Source: Hydrogenophaga taeniospiralis
Lineage (GTDB): Bacteria; Pseudomonadota; Gammaproteobacteria; Burkholderiales; Burkholderiaceae_C
Reading direction: 5' to 3'
Length of the DNA stretch: 64,000 bases
Assembly: GCF_020510445.1 (NCBI RefSeq)
Contig: NZ_JAHBAG010000001.1
Location: 2,766,501 to 2,830,500, forward strand
A program made the position numbers and the translations under genes. The notes below the pieces were generated by a model. It ran no database searches. It was not told the origin of the DNA and worked only from the letters and a program-made list of their open reading frames with translations. Below, piece after piece: positions 17,262 through 25,742 of the stretch (its first letter is position 1; every line of letters starts with the position of its first letter).

Positions 17262-17277
17262 GTGTTCCCGGGAACAC
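17262..17277. promoter_or_regulatory. Perfect 16-bp palindrome upstream of the glycine-zipper lipoprotein gene
   Basis: GTGTTCCCGGGAACAC is perfectly self-complementary and lies 63 bases before ATG 17341. A smaller palindrome GTTCGAAC (17215-17222) sits upstream. Either could be an operator for a dimeric regulator; I do not recognise the family. Apart from these, the Pho box and the hairpin, the 302-base region 17039-17340 shows nothing else. Confidence 0.4.
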
Positions 17278-17340
17278 CCGCGCAGACCGCCTCGATGACC
17301 GATCAGGCGTCTATCTCACAGATCTTTCAAGGAGTTGCAT

Positions 17341-17802
17341 ATGCGTTTCCCTGCACAAATGGTTCTCGTTGGCGCGCTCACAGCGGCGCTCGTCGGATGC
17401 GGCGCAACGGGTGGTCCGAAAGAGACCGGTGGCACGGTCATTGGCGGCGTGCTCGGCGGCGCCCTGGGGTCGCAGGTGGGTGGTGGGCGGGGGCGCACGG
17501 CGGCCACGATTGTGGGCGCCCTGATCGGCGCCAACATCGGCGCCAACGTCGGGCGTTCCATGGACGACAACGACCGGCGGCGCACGGCCTATGCCCTGGA
17601 AACCTCCAGCACGGGCCAGCCGACCCAGTGGGTCAACCCCGATACCCGCAACCAGTACACCGTGACGCCCACACGCACCTATGAGTCGGCGGGCGCACCC
17701 TGTCGCGAATACACGATGCGGGCGGTGGTGGGTGGACGTCCCGACGACGTGTATGGCCGGGCCTGCCGGCAACCCGATGGCAGCTGGCAGGTGGTGAACT
17801 GA
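17341..17802 (+). CDS. Glycine-zipper 2TM-domain outer-membrane lipoprotein (SlyB/17-kDa antigen type)
   Basis: A 153-residue lipoprotein: signal peptide with lipobox LVGC at about residues 17-20, followed by a glycine zipper (GGTVIGGVLGGALGSQVGGG, then ALIGANIGANVGRSMDD). The C-terminal domain (TPTRTYESAGAPCREYTMRAVVGG...) is that of the Rickettsia 17-kDa surface antigen relatives. It probably sits in the outer membrane and supports envelope integrity. ATG 17341 follows AAGGAG. It is divergent from pit. Confidence 0.88.
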   Translation: MRFPAQMVLVGALTAALVGCGATGGPKETGGTVIGGVLGGALGSQVGGGRGRTAATIVGALIGANIGANVGRSMDDNDRRRTAYALETSSTGQPTQWVNPDTRNQYTVTPTRTYESAGAPCREYTMRAVVGGRPDDVYGRACRQPDGSWQVVN

Positions 17803-17895
17803 ACGGCGCCGGAGATACCGATCTCCCCTCTGTGACCGATCGACTCCGGAGCGCGCATCACCGCGAACGGAAGCGCCTCCGCCCAGAAGCGACAA

Positions 17896-17990
17896 GGGTC
17901 CGGCTCCGCCGGCCCAAGGCGCTGTCCCCCTCCCAGCCGAAGGCGCAAGAGAGGGGGAAACCGCGTCAGCGGCGCAGGGGGAGCGTTCTA
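17896..17990 (-). repeat. Stop-codon-linked intergenic repeat, divergent copy 1
   Basis: Directly after the gabD stop the minus strand shows CTCCCCCTGCGCCGCT, a C5/G5 hairpin and a GGCCGG-CGGA-CCGG-type hairpin. These are the three blocks of the dispersed repeat found at nine other places here, in the same order. This copy is diverged and its mini-ORF is not conserved. It lies between convergent genes, so it may act as a terminator. Confidence 0.55.
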
Positions 17991-19466
17991 TTTCTGGATG
18001 TCGCCCAGGCAGAGGTACTTGATCTCGACGTAGTCGTCCATGCCGTGGTGCGAGCCCTCGCGGCCCAGGCCCGATTGCTTCACGCCGCCGAACGGCACGT
18101 GTTCGGTGGCCAGGATGCCGACGTTGATGCCGACCATGCCGTATTCCAGCGCTTCGGCCACGCGGTAGATGCGGCCGATGTCGCGGCTGTAGAAATAGCT
18201 GGCGAGGCCGAACTCGGTGTTGTTCGCGGCGTCAATCGCTTCCTGCTCGGTCTTGAACTTGAACACCGGCGCGAAGGGGCCGAAGGTTTCCTCGCGGGCG
18301 CAGAGCATGTCTGAGGTGGCGTCGGCCACCACGGTGGGTTCGAAGAACTGGCCGCTCAGGCGGTTGCCGCCGACCAGAACCCGGCCACCCTTGGCGCGGG
18401 CGTCGTCCACGTGGCGCTGCACCTTCTCCAGCGCAGCTTCCTCGATCAGCGGACCCTGGTTCACGCCGTCTTCAAAACCGTTGCCGACCTTGGCGGTCTT
18501 GACCTTGGCGGCGAACTTGGCGACGAACTCGTCGTACACGCCTTCTTGCACATAGAGGCGGTTGGAGCAGACGCAGGTCTGGCCGGCGTTGCGGTACTTG
18601 CTGGCGAACGCACCTTCGACCGCCGAGTCGATGTCGGCGTCGTTGAACACGATGAAGGGCGCGTTGCCGCCGAGTTCCAGCGACATCTTTTTCACCGTGG
18701 GCGCGCTCTGCGCCATCAGGATGCGGCCGACTTCGGTGGAGCCGGTGAAGCTGATGTGGCGCACCACGTCGGAGGCGCAGATGACCTTGCCCACGGCGAT
18801 GGAGTTGGACGCATCGGCGGTGATCATGTTGAGCACGCCGGCCGGGATGCCGGCGCGGATGGCCAGCTCGGCCGCGGCCAGCGCGGTCAGCGGCGTGAGT
18901 TCGGCGGGCTTGATGATCACCGGGCAGCCGGCCGCCAGCGCGGGCGCGACCTTGCGCGTGATCATGGCCAGCGGGAAGTTCCAGGGCGTGATGGCCGCGC
19001 AGACGCCGATCGGCTGCTTGAGCACCATCAGGCGTCGGTTGTTGTCGAACTGCGGCAGGGTCTCGCCGTTGACGCGCTTGGCCTCTTCGGCGAACCACTC
19101 GACGAAGCTGGCGCCGTAGGCGACTTCGCCCTTGGCTTCCGGCAGGGGCTTGCCCTGCTCGGCGGTCATGATGCGGCCCAGGTCGTCCTGGTTGGCCATC
19201 AACAGGTCGTACCACTTGCGCAGAATGATGCTGCGCTCCTTGGCGGTCTTGGTTTTCCAGCCGGCCCACGCGGCGTTGGCGGCGGCAATGGCCTTTTCGG
19301 CATCGGCCGGGCCGAGGTTGGCCACATCGGCCAGCTTCTGGCCGGTGGCCGGGTCGAGCACGTCAAAGCGGCTGCTGCCCTTGACCCACTCGCCGTTGAT
19401 CAGCGCGTCGGTTTTCAGCAGGGTCGGGTCCTTGAGCAGGGCCAGGGGGGAAGTCTTCATGTCCAT
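17988..19466 (-). CDS. gabD: NADP-dependent succinate-semialdehyde dehydrogenase
   Basis: A 492-residue aldehyde dehydrogenase of the GabD group, oxidising succinate semialdehyde to succinate with NADP. Catalytic residues are visible in LELGGNAPFIVF (general-base Glu) and GQTCVCSNR (nucleophile Cys), with the cofactor region ITPWNFPLAMITRKVAPALAAG. The C-terminal FGGVKQSGLGREGS is typical. It is the last gene of the polyamine/guanidino-compound operon, matching its role as the final step of GABA breakdown. ATG 19466 is used; the next Met is two codons on. Confidence 0.93.
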   Translation of the reverse strand: MDMKTSPLALLKDPTLLKTDALINGEWVKGSSRFDVLDPATGQKLADVANLGPADAEKAIAAANAAWAGWKTKTAKERSIILRKWYDLLMANQDDLGRIMTAEQGKPLPEAKGEVAYGASFVEWFAEEAKRVNGETLPQFDNNRRLMVLKQPIGVCAAITPWNFPLAMITRKVAPALAAGCPVIIKPAELTPLTALAAAELAIRAGIPAGVLNMITADASNSIAVGKVICASDVVRHISFTGSTEVGRILMAQSAPTVKKMSLELGGNAPFIVFNDADIDSAVEGAFASKYRNAGQTCVCSNRLYVQEGVYDEFVAKFAAKVKTAKVGNGFEDGVNQGPLIEEAALEKVQRHVDDARAKGGRVLVGGNRLSGQFFEPTVVADATSDMLCAREETFGPFAPVFKFKTEQEAIDAANNTEFGLASYFYSRDIGRIYRVAEALEYGMVGINVGILATEHVPFGGVKQSGLGREGSHHGMDDYVEIKYLCLGDIQK

Positions 19467-19570
19467 AGGGTCTCCTTGGATGGGTTGGGAGGAATTTTAT
19501 TTAACTTATTAAACAATTGCGGCCGGAGGGTGATGCGGCGCCTCCGGCTTCGCGGGGTCTGGATCGGGAT

Positions 19571-20647
19571 TCACTTCAGCAGCTCGGCCAGCTTCTTTTC
19601 GATCTGCGCACCGTTGCTCACCCAGTATGATGGGCTGAAAGCCAGCGAGCGACGCAGGTTGCCGGGGGCCGAGGGCAGGTCGCTGGGCGCCATCGACAGG
19701 TCGATCAGGTGCTTGTCGTCGAGCACTCGCTTGCGGCCGGTGTCGTAAGCGAGGATCGCGTTGTAGTTGGTCGGGCCGTAGGTGATCTCGCGCGAGAAGG
19801 CCAGTTGCGCCGGGTCCGACGTCGCGAAGTTCACGAAGGCGCGCGCCCGGTCGGCACGGGGCGAGCCCTTGACGATGGCCCAGTAGTCGAGGTCGTAGAT
19901 CGCGTCGTTCCAGGCGATGGTCAGGCCATCAGCACCGTCGGCCACGGCGGCCGAGATGCGCCCGTTGTAGGCCGTGCTCATGACCCATTCGCCGCTGGCC
20001 AGCGCCTTGGGCGGTTGTGAGCCCGATTCCCACCAGACGATGTGGGGCTTGAGCTGCTGCAACTTGTTGAGCGCACGCTGCAGGCCGGCCTCGGTGCCCA
20101 GCGTGGCGTAGACGTCGCGGCGGTGCACACCGTCGGCCATCAACGCGAATTCGAGGTTGTAGCGGGCGCCCTTGCGCATGCCGCGCTTGCCCGGAAATCT
20201 CTTGACGTCCCAGAAATCGACCCAGCCGGTCGGTGCGGTCTTCAGCGTCGCGCTGTTGTAGGCCAGCACGGTCGACCAGACGAAAGCGCCGACACCGCAG
20301 GCCTGCACGCTGCCGGGCATGAGCATCGACGCGTTCTTGACCTGGGCCTTGTCGAAGGGCTCGAACAGACCTTCCTTGCAGCCCACGGTCAGTTCCGACG
20401 ACTCCACCTCGACCACGTCCCAGGTGGGCTTCCTGGCCTGCACCATCTTGCGCACCGCGCCGAGGTCGCCGTCGTACTCCACGCCCTGGGCGGCCGAGTT
20501 CGATTCACGGGCAAAGGGTTTGAGGAACGCGACTTCCTGGGCCTTGCCGTTGGCGCCGCCGAAATTGGCGACCACCAGGGGTGCCGTCTGGGCCGATGCC
20601 ATCACGGGGAGTGCGAGGGCCAGCAGAAAAAGGCGTGGGGATGGCAT
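19571..20647 (-). CDS. Polyamine-type ABC transporter substrate-binding protein, second copy
   Basis: A 358-residue periplasmic binding protein (PotD/PotF-like, family 1 or 8) with signal peptide 1-19 (ALPVMASAQ). It is clearly paralogous to the protein at 25742-26770: both share the FGGANG start, TWDVVEVES, a C-G-V-G-(A/T)-FVWSTV stretch, the VDFWDVK/ADFWDVK segment, KRGMRKGARYNLEFALMADG and YGPTN. It lies downstream of the cupin and upstream of gabD, far from the permease genes. It probably supplies the same ABC importer with a second ligand. Confidence 0.88.
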   Translation of the reverse strand: MPSPRLFLLALALPVMASAQTAPLVVANFGGANGKAQEVAFLKPFARESNSAAQGVEYDGDLGAVRKMVQARKPTWDVVEVESSELTVGCKEGLFEPFDKAQVKNASMLMPGSVQACGVGAFVWSTVLAYNSATLKTAPTGWVDFWDVKRFPGKRGMRKGARYNLEFALMADGVHRRDVYATLGTEAGLQRALNKLQQLKPHIVWWESGSQPPKALASGEWVMSTAYNGRISAAVADGADGLTIAWNDAIYDLDYWAIVKGSPRADRARAFVNFATSDPAQLAFSREITYGPTNYNAILAYDTGRKRVLDDKHLIDLSMAPSDLPSAPGNLRRSLAFSPSYWVSNGAQIEKKLAELLK

Positions 20648-20731
20648 GGTGATGGGGCTTCGGCGGCGTCCGCCATGGGGCTTCAGGTCCGCCGGATGAA
20701 TCTGGTCGGGTGGTGGGGCGACGGCAGGCGT

Positions 20732-21016
20732 TCAGCGCATTTCGATTTCCACGAACACGACTTCGTGTTGCGTGGGGTTGATGACGTTGTGTTCCACGCC
20801 GACGTTGCGCGTGTAGGACTGTCCCGGTGTCAATGGCGACGTGCGGTGGCCTTCTGGGGTTTCCAGCAGCAGTTCGCCACCGGTCATGGGGACGACCACA
20901 TAGTCGTGCGCGTGGCGGTGCCAGCCGGTTTCCGCGCCGGGTGCGAACCGCCACTCGGTGACGATGACGCGTTCATTGGAAATCTGCACGGTGGGGACGG
21001 CCTGGGGGCGACTCAT
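20732..21016 (-). CDS. Small single-domain cupin protein
   Basis: A 94-residue single cupin barrel. The first motif is GAETGWHRHAHDYVVVPMTGGELLLE (metal-ligand His residues and Gly-Glu) and the second is GVEHNVINPTQHEVVFVEIE. Such proteins act as small metal-dependent enzymes or ligand sensors; the substrate is unknown. It lies between the agmatinase-like gene (27 bases upstream) and the second binding protein, so it is probably part of the same catabolic operon. Confidence 0.8.
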   Translation of the reverse strand: MSRPQAVPTVQISNERVIVTEWRFAPGAETGWHRHAHDYVVVPMTGGELLLETPEGHRTSPLTPGQSYTRNVGVEHNVINPTQHEVVFVEIEMR

Positions 21017-21042
21017 GGGGTCTTCCTTGTGACAACGGGGAT

Positions 21043-22002
21043 TCAGCGGTAGGCCACGCCGGGCAACACGCAGAGCATTTCAAACAGCAGGTTGGCGCCC
21101 AGCAGCGCGGTGTTGCCGCTGGTGTCATAGGCCGGAGAAACTTCGACCAGGTCGCAGCCCACCAGGTTCAGGCCGCGGCAGCCGCGCACGATCTCCAGCG
21201 CCTGCGGCACGTTCAGGCCACCGATCTCGGGCGTGCCGGTGCCGCCGGCGTAGGCCGGGTCGATGCCGTCGATGTCGAAGCTCAGGTAGGTGGGCGTGTC
21301 GGGGCCGATCCTGTCGCGGATCTGCGCCATCAATGGCGCCAGGCTGGTCCACCAGACCTCGTGCGCGGGCACGATGGTGAAGCCCTGCTGGCGCGGCCAG
21401 TCGAAATCGTCGGCCGAATAACCGCTGCCGCGCAAGCCGATCTGCCAGACCTTGTCGCCGACCAGCAGGCCTTCTTCCACCGCACGGCGAAACGGTGTGC
21501 CGTGGGCGATGGCCTCGCCGAACATGTCGGGGTTCACGTCGGCGTGGGCGTCCACGTGGATCATCGCCACCGGGCCGTGTGTCGCTTTCATGGCGCGCAG
21601 GATGGGCAGGGCGATCGTGTGGTCGCCGCCCAGCGTGAGCGGGATGCAGCCGGCCTCGATGATGGGGCGGTAGTGCTGCTCGATGAGGTCCACCGACTTC
21701 AGCAGGTTGTAGGTGTTGATGGCCACGTCGCCGAGGTCGGCCACCTGCAGCGCGTCGAAGGGCGCGGCGCCGGTCGCCATGTTGTAGGGGCGGATCAGGC
21801 AGGACTCGGCGCGGATCTGGCGCGGGCCGAAGCGCGCGCCCGGGCGGTGGCTGGTGCCGGTGTCCAGGGGCACGCCGATGAAGCCGGCGTTCAGGCCGTG
21901 GGCACTGGTTGCGACCGGCAGCCGCATCATGCTGGCCAGGCCACCGAAACGCGGCATGACGTTGCCGCCCAGCGGCTGGTTGAAATGGGTGGGATGGGGC
22001 AT
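21043..22002 (-). CDS. speB: Agmatinase/guanidinobutyrase-family ureohydrolase
   Basis: A 319-residue manganese ureohydrolase. Metal-binding motifs are LTLGGDHTI, IHVDAHADVN and SFDIDGIDPAYAGGTG. It removes urea from a guanidino compound: agmatine to putrescine, or 4-guanidinobutyrate to GABA. The N-terminus (FNQPLGGNVMPRFGGLASMMRLP) and RPYNMATGAAPFDALQVADLGDVAINTYNL look closest to guanidinobutyrases such as GbuA from my memory of the family. That would fit gabD in the same operon, but agmatinase is not excluded. ATG 22002 is favoured; the mini-ORF from the repeat ends 11 bases before it. Confidence 0.85.
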   Translation of the reverse strand: MPHPTHFNQPLGGNVMPRFGGLASMMRLPVATSAHGLNAGFIGVPLDTGTSHRPGARFGPRQIRAESCLIRPYNMATGAAPFDALQVADLGDVAINTYNLLKSVDLIEQHYRPIIEAGCIPLTLGGDHTIALPILRAMKATHGPVAMIHVDAHADVNPDMFGEAIAHGTPFRRAVEEGLLVGDKVWQIGLRGSGYSADDFDWPRQQGFTIVPAHEVWWTSLAPLMAQIRDRIGPDTPTYLSFDIDGIDPAYAGGTGTPEIGGLNVPQALEIVRGCRGLNLVGCDLVEVSPAYDTSGNTALLGANLLFEMLCVLPGVAYR

Positions 22003-22026
22003 ATGCGGTGTCTTCACCAGCACGCG

Positions 22027-22106
22027 CCGTGGAACCGGCTTTGCCGGGCCACTGGTGCGGTCTCCCTGAAGGGGGAAGACGCGAAGCGGCGCAGGGGGTG
22101 TTTCAT
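22027..22106 (-). repeat. Stop-codon-linked intergenic repeat, copy 2, with bridging mini-ORF
   Basis: The element starts in the GNAT stop codon (ATGA at 22106-22103) and reads ATGAAACACCCCCTGCGCC, the GACGCGAAGCGGCGC word on the plus strand, a short C/G hairpin, then GGCCCGGCAAAGCCGG. Its ATG opens a 30-codon frame (22106-22014; MKHPLRRFASSPFRE...) that stops 11 bases before the speB start. Confidence 0.8.
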
Positions 22107-22708
22107 GTTCGGGGGCGTGTCAGCTGGTAATCCAGATGGGCCTTCACCGTCGGCCACTCGGTCGCGACGATGCTGTAAACGCAGGTGTCGCGCAGCGCGC
22201 CCTGCGCGTCGGGGTGGCGGTTGATCTGGTGCGATCGCAGCACGCCGTCCAGTTTGGCGCCCAGGCGCTCGATGCCGCGCCGGCTCTGGTGGTTGAAGAA
22301 GTGGGTGCGGAACTCCACCGCGATGCAGTCCAGCGTCTCGAACGCGTGGGTCAACAGCAGGCGCTTGCACTCGGTGTTGAGCGGGCTGCGCTGCACGGCG
22401 GTGCGGTACCAGGTGGAGCCGATCTCGACCCGGCGGTTGGCGGCGTCGATGTTCATGAAGGTGGTCATGCCGACCGCTTTGCCGCTGGCGTCCAGCACCG
22501 CGAACGGCAGCATGCTGCCGGTTTTCTGCAGGCCCAGGCGGCGTTCGATTTCGGCGGCCATGCCCTCGGGTGTGGGGACGCTGGTGTACCAGAGCTTCCA
22601 GAGTTCGCCGTCGCGCACGGCCTCGACCAGGTCGTCGTGGTGGGCGGGGCGCAAGGGCACCAGCTGGGCGTGCTGGCCGGTCAGGGTGGTGTCGGTGGTG
22701 AAGGTCAT
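22103..22708 (-). CDS. GNAT-family N-acetyltransferase
   Basis: A 201-residue GNAT protein of the RimJ/RimL-like type: GQHAQLVPLRPAHHDDLVEAV at the N-terminus, FAVLDASGKAVGMTTFMNID in the central strands and QRSPLNTECKRLLLTHAFE in the region that usually binds acetyl-CoA pyrophosphate. It acetylates an amine; a polyamine or guanidino-related substrate is possible from context but unproven. It follows the PEP-mutase-like gene by 33 bases. Its stop codon overlaps the start of an intergenic repeat. Confidence 0.85.
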   Translation of the reverse strand: MTFTTDTTLTGQHAQLVPLRPAHHDDLVEAVRDGELWKLWYTSVPTPEGMAAEIERRLGLQKTGSMLPFAVLDASGKAVGMTTFMNIDAANRRVEIGSTWYRTAVQRSPLNTECKRLLLTHAFETLDCIAVEFRTHFFNHQSRRGIERLGAKLDGVLRSHQINRHPDAQGALRDTCVYSIVATEWPTVKAHLDYQLTRPRT

Positions 22709-22741
22709 GGGGGAGGATTTTGAGGGGTGCTGGCCGGTTGC

Positions 22742-23590
22742 TCAGTAGGGGCCCTGGCGCCTGGCGGTGGCGTCATCCAGGGCAAAGAAGCCACAGAGCT
22801 CGGCGTCTGGAATCTGCTGTTCAGCGTAGTCGAACCGCCCGTGTTCCAGCATGGTCCGTGCGGCTCGGCGCACCAGTCCGAGGCTGGCGCGCGCGAGGCT
22901 GCCCCCGACGCTGATGCGCCGCACGCCCAGGCCGCGCAGGTCCGCCACCGTCAACGAAGACGAGGCCAATCCCATCACGGCATTGACCGGCGCGGCCACT
23001 TCGTGGACCAGTCGTTCGATGTCAGCGGCGGTCGTCAGGCCTGGAACAAAGACGCAATCCGCGCCCGCCTCCACGAAGGCCTGGCACCGTTCGATGGCCT
23101 GCGGCAGGGCCTGTGCACCACCGGTCAGGCAGGTGTCTGTCCTCGCGGTGAGCGTGAACCAGGGGCTTGCGGCGCGTGCCGCGCGAATGCGGTCAACGGC
23201 GAGTGCCAGGTCGTACAGACCGGTTGGGCTGTCGGGGCTGGCATCCTCGATGTTGCCGCCAACGGCGCCGGCCTGGATGGCCATGGCAACGGTTTGCGCC
23301 ACCTCGTCCGGGCCGGTACCGAAGCCCGCCTCCAGGTCGGCGCTGACGGGCACCGAAACCGATGAGGCGATGCGGTGCACGGCGTCCATCATCTCGGCGC
23401 GACCGAGGGCCTCCGCGCCGTCCGGAAGCCCGCGTGAAAACGCGATGCCGGCGCTGGTGGTGCCCAGTGCCGAGAACCCCTGGGCCGACAGGATGCGGGC
23501 GCTGCCCGCGTCCCAGGCATTGGGCATCAGGAAGCAGCCGCTGTTCCCATGCAGATTCCTGAAAGCGGTGGCCTTTTCTGCGGTGTTCAT
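22742..23590 (-). CDS. Isocitrate lyase/PEP mutase family protein
   Basis: A 282-residue TIM-barrel of the ICL/PEPM superfamily. LMPNAWDAGSARILSAQGFSALGTTSAGIAFSRG at the N-terminus and PVSADLEAGFG (metal-binding Asp/Glu loop) followed by GGNIEDAS are diagnostic. The lyase-specific catalytic Cys motif is not obvious, so oxaloacetate decarboxylase or 2,3-dimethylmalate-lyase-like activity is more likely than true isocitrate lyase. It is co-transcribed with the permease upstream (22-base gap). Confidence 0.82.
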   Translation of the reverse strand: MNTAEKATAFRNLHGNSGCFLMPNAWDAGSARILSAQGFSALGTTSAGIAFSRGLPDGAEALGRAEMMDAVHRIASSVSVPVSADLEAGFGTGPDEVAQTVAMAIQAGAVGGNIEDASPDSPTGLYDLALAVDRIRAARAASPWFTLTARTDTCLTGGAQALPQAIERCQAFVEAGADCVFVPGLTTAADIERLVHEVAAPVNAVMGLASSSLTVADLRGLGVRRISVGGSLARASLGLVRRAARTMLEHGRFDYAEQQIPDAELCGFFALDDATARRQGPY

Positions 23591-23612
23591 GGATCGAGCC
23601 CCAGGGGGCCTT

Positions 23613-24431
23613 TCACTTGCGGCGCCCGCGCAGCCACTCCAGCGTGAGCATGAGCGCGGTGGTGAACAGGATCAGCAACGTGGCAACGGCGGCGATGGTG
23701 GGCGAGATGTTTTCGCGGATGCCGGTGAACATCTGGCGCGGCAGCGTGACCTGCTCGGGGCCGGCGAGGAACAGTGTGACCACGACCTCGTCGAACGAGG
23801 TGGCGAACGCGAACAACGCGCCCGAGATCACCCCGGGCGCGATGACCGGCAGCGTGACGCGGAAGAAGGTTTCCAGCGGGCTCGCGCCCAGGCTCAGGCT
23901 GGCCTTGACCAGGTTGTGGTTGAAGCTCTGCAGCGTGGCCAGCACGGTGGTGACCACGAAGGGCGCACCCAGCGCCGCGTGCACGATCACCAGGCCCAGA
24001 TAGGTGTCGTTCAGGCCCCATCTGGCGAAGTACAGGTAGCTGCTCACGCCGACCACCACGATCGGCACCACCATGGGCGCGATCAGCAGGCCGGTGATGA
24101 ATCCCTTGCCGAAGAACCGGCTTTGCGACAGCCCCACGGCGGCGAGCGTGCCCAGTACCGTGGCGAGCAGGGTGGCCAGTGGGGCCACGATGAAGCTGTT
24201 GCGGGTGGCACGCGCCCAGTCGGACGAATTCCACATCTCGCGGTACCACTGCAGCGACCAGCCTTCGATGGGGTAGGCCAGAAAGGACGAGTCGCTGAAC
24301 GACAGCGGAATGATCACCACCACCGGCAACAGCAGGTAGGCCAGCACGGCGATGCCGGTGCCGCGCAGGGCAAACCAGCCGAGCTTGTCGAGCAGCTTGT
24401 AGTAGGCGGGGAAGACGGGCAGGAGTTTCAT
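23613..24431 (-). CDS. Polyamine-type ABC transporter permease (PotI/PotC-like)
   Basis: A 272-residue inner-membrane permease with about six helices. The cytoplasmic EAA loop is SLGASPLETFFRVTLPVIAPGVISG, which contacts the ATPase. VLAYLLLPVVVIIPLSFSD at the N-terminus and FATSFDEVVVTLFLAGPEQVTLPRQMF are typical of PotC/PotI proteins. It pairs with the permease at 24444 and the ATPase at 26919. The 12-base gap to the upstream gene indicates an operon. Confidence 0.92.
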   Translation of the reverse strand: MKLLPVFPAYYKLLDKLGWFALRGTGIAVLAYLLLPVVVIIPLSFSDSSFLAYPIEGWSLQWYREMWNSSDWARATRNSFIVAPLATLLATVLGTLAAVGLSQSRFFGKGFITGLLIAPMVVPIVVVGVSSYLYFARWGLNDTYLGLVIVHAALGAPFVVTTVLATLQSFNHNLVKASLSLGASPLETFFRVTLPVIAPGVISGALFAFATSFDEVVVTLFLAGPEQVTLPRQMFTGIRENISPTIAAVATLLILFTTALMLTLEWLRGRRK

Positions 24432-24443
24432 GGCGGATGGCTT

Positions 24444-25742
24444 TCAACCCAGGCTCAGTTCGGCCTTTGAGACCTTGCGGTAGAGCACGTACAGCACCAT
24501 GGTGGCCGTCAGCAGCACGCCACCGAGCGCGCAGGCCATGCCCCAGTTGACTTCGACGTTGGTGTACTGCGCCACGTAGTAGCTCAGCATCTGGTCGCCC
24601 GGGCCACCGAGCAGGGCGGGGGTGACGTAGTAGCCGATGCTGGTGATGAAGACCAGCAGACCACCGGCGGCCACGCCGGGGTAGGTCTGCGGCAGGTAGA
24701 CGCGGAAGAACGCCGCCAGCGGCGGGCTGCCCAGCGACACGGCGGCCCGCAGGTAGTTGGAGGGCACCGATTTCATGACGCTGTACAGCGGCAGGATGGC
24801 AAAGGGCAGCAGGATGTGCACCATGGCGACGATCACACCCAGGCGATTGAACAGCAGGGGAATGGGCGCATCGGTGGCGCCCAGCCAGATCAGGAACCGG
24901 TTGACCAGGCCGTTGTTCTGCAGCAGCACGATCCAGGCCGCGATGCGCACCAGCACCGAGGTCCAGAACGGCAGCAGCACCAGGATCAGCAGCACGTTGG
25001 CTTTGCGCTCGGAGAGCGTGGAGAGCCAGTAGGCGAGCGGGTAGGCCATCAACAGGGCGATCACCGTGACGATGGCGCTGATCTGGAAGGTGCGGCCCAG
25101 GATGTCGCTGAAGGCGGCTTCGCCGGCGCCCACGCGTTCGATGTCGCCTTGCGCGTTGCGCTTGAAGTCGATCGCGGTCAGCAGGTAGTCGGGTGTCCAG
25201 CGCGAGCTGTTCTTGGCGATGGTCTGCCAGTAGGGCAATTCTTCCCAGCGCGCGTCGTGTTCGATCAGTTTGGCGCGGGCTTCGTCCGGGCCCAGGTTGT
25301 CGCCCAGGGGCAGGGCGCGGTAGGTGCCCATAACCAGCGAGCGTGCGCCGGCCACTTCGCTGTTGAGGCGGCGGGCCAGCACGCCGGCCTGCGCGGTCTC
25401 TTCAATGGCCGAGAGGTCGGCCAGCACCGCTGCGTAGGCAGCGGCGGGGGGCGGGCTGTTGCGGTCCCAGTCGGCCAGCGCCTGCCCCGTGCGGGGCAGG
25501 GCGTCGGCCACTTCCGGGTTTTCAACCGCCCGCACGAGCAGTGACGCCAGCGGAACCAGAAAGAACACCAGCAAAAACGCCAGCAGCGGCAGCGTGAGCG
25601 CCAGTGCGCGCAGCTTCTTGCGCCGATCGGCCCGGCGCAACTGCCGGGCCAGGCTGCCGGTGCCGCCAGCCCCGGCGCTGCCGGGTGCCGGCCCGGACGG
25701 GAGCGTGCCGGCCAATGGCTGGGTGGTTCCGCTGTTCGCCAT
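24444..25742 (-). CDS. Polyamine-type ABC transporter permease (PotH/PotB-like) with a long periplasmic insertion
   Basis: A 432-residue permease, longer than the roughly 280-320 residues usual for the family. After TM1 (LALTLPLLAFLLVFFLVPLASLL) comes a soluble stretch of roughly 150 residues (about 70-225), then the remaining helices and the EAA loop SLGSPPLAAFFRVYLPQTYPGVAAG. The insertion probably folds in the periplasm and could help dock the binding proteins. ATG 25742 overlaps the stop of the binding-protein gene (TGATGG). Confidence 0.9.
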   Translation of the reverse strand: MANSGTTQPLAGTLPSGPAPGSAGAGGTGSLARQLRRADRRKKLRALALTLPLLAFLLVFFLVPLASLLVRAVENPEVADALPRTGQALADWDRNSPPPAAAYAAVLADLSAIEETAQAGVLARRLNSEVAGARSLVMGTYRALPLGDNLGPDEARAKLIEHDARWEELPYWQTIAKNSSRWTPDYLLTAIDFKRNAQGDIERVGAGEAAFSDILGRTFQISAIVTVIALLMAYPLAYWLSTLSERKANVLLILVLLPFWTSVLVRIAAWIVLLQNNGLVNRFLIWLGATDAPIPLLFNRLGVIVAMVHILLPFAILPLYSVMKSVPSNYLRAAVSLGSPPLAAFFRVYLPQTYPGVAAGGLLVFITSIGYYVTPALLGGPGDQMLSYYVAQYTNVEVNWGMACALGGVLLTATMVLYVLYRKVSKAELSLG

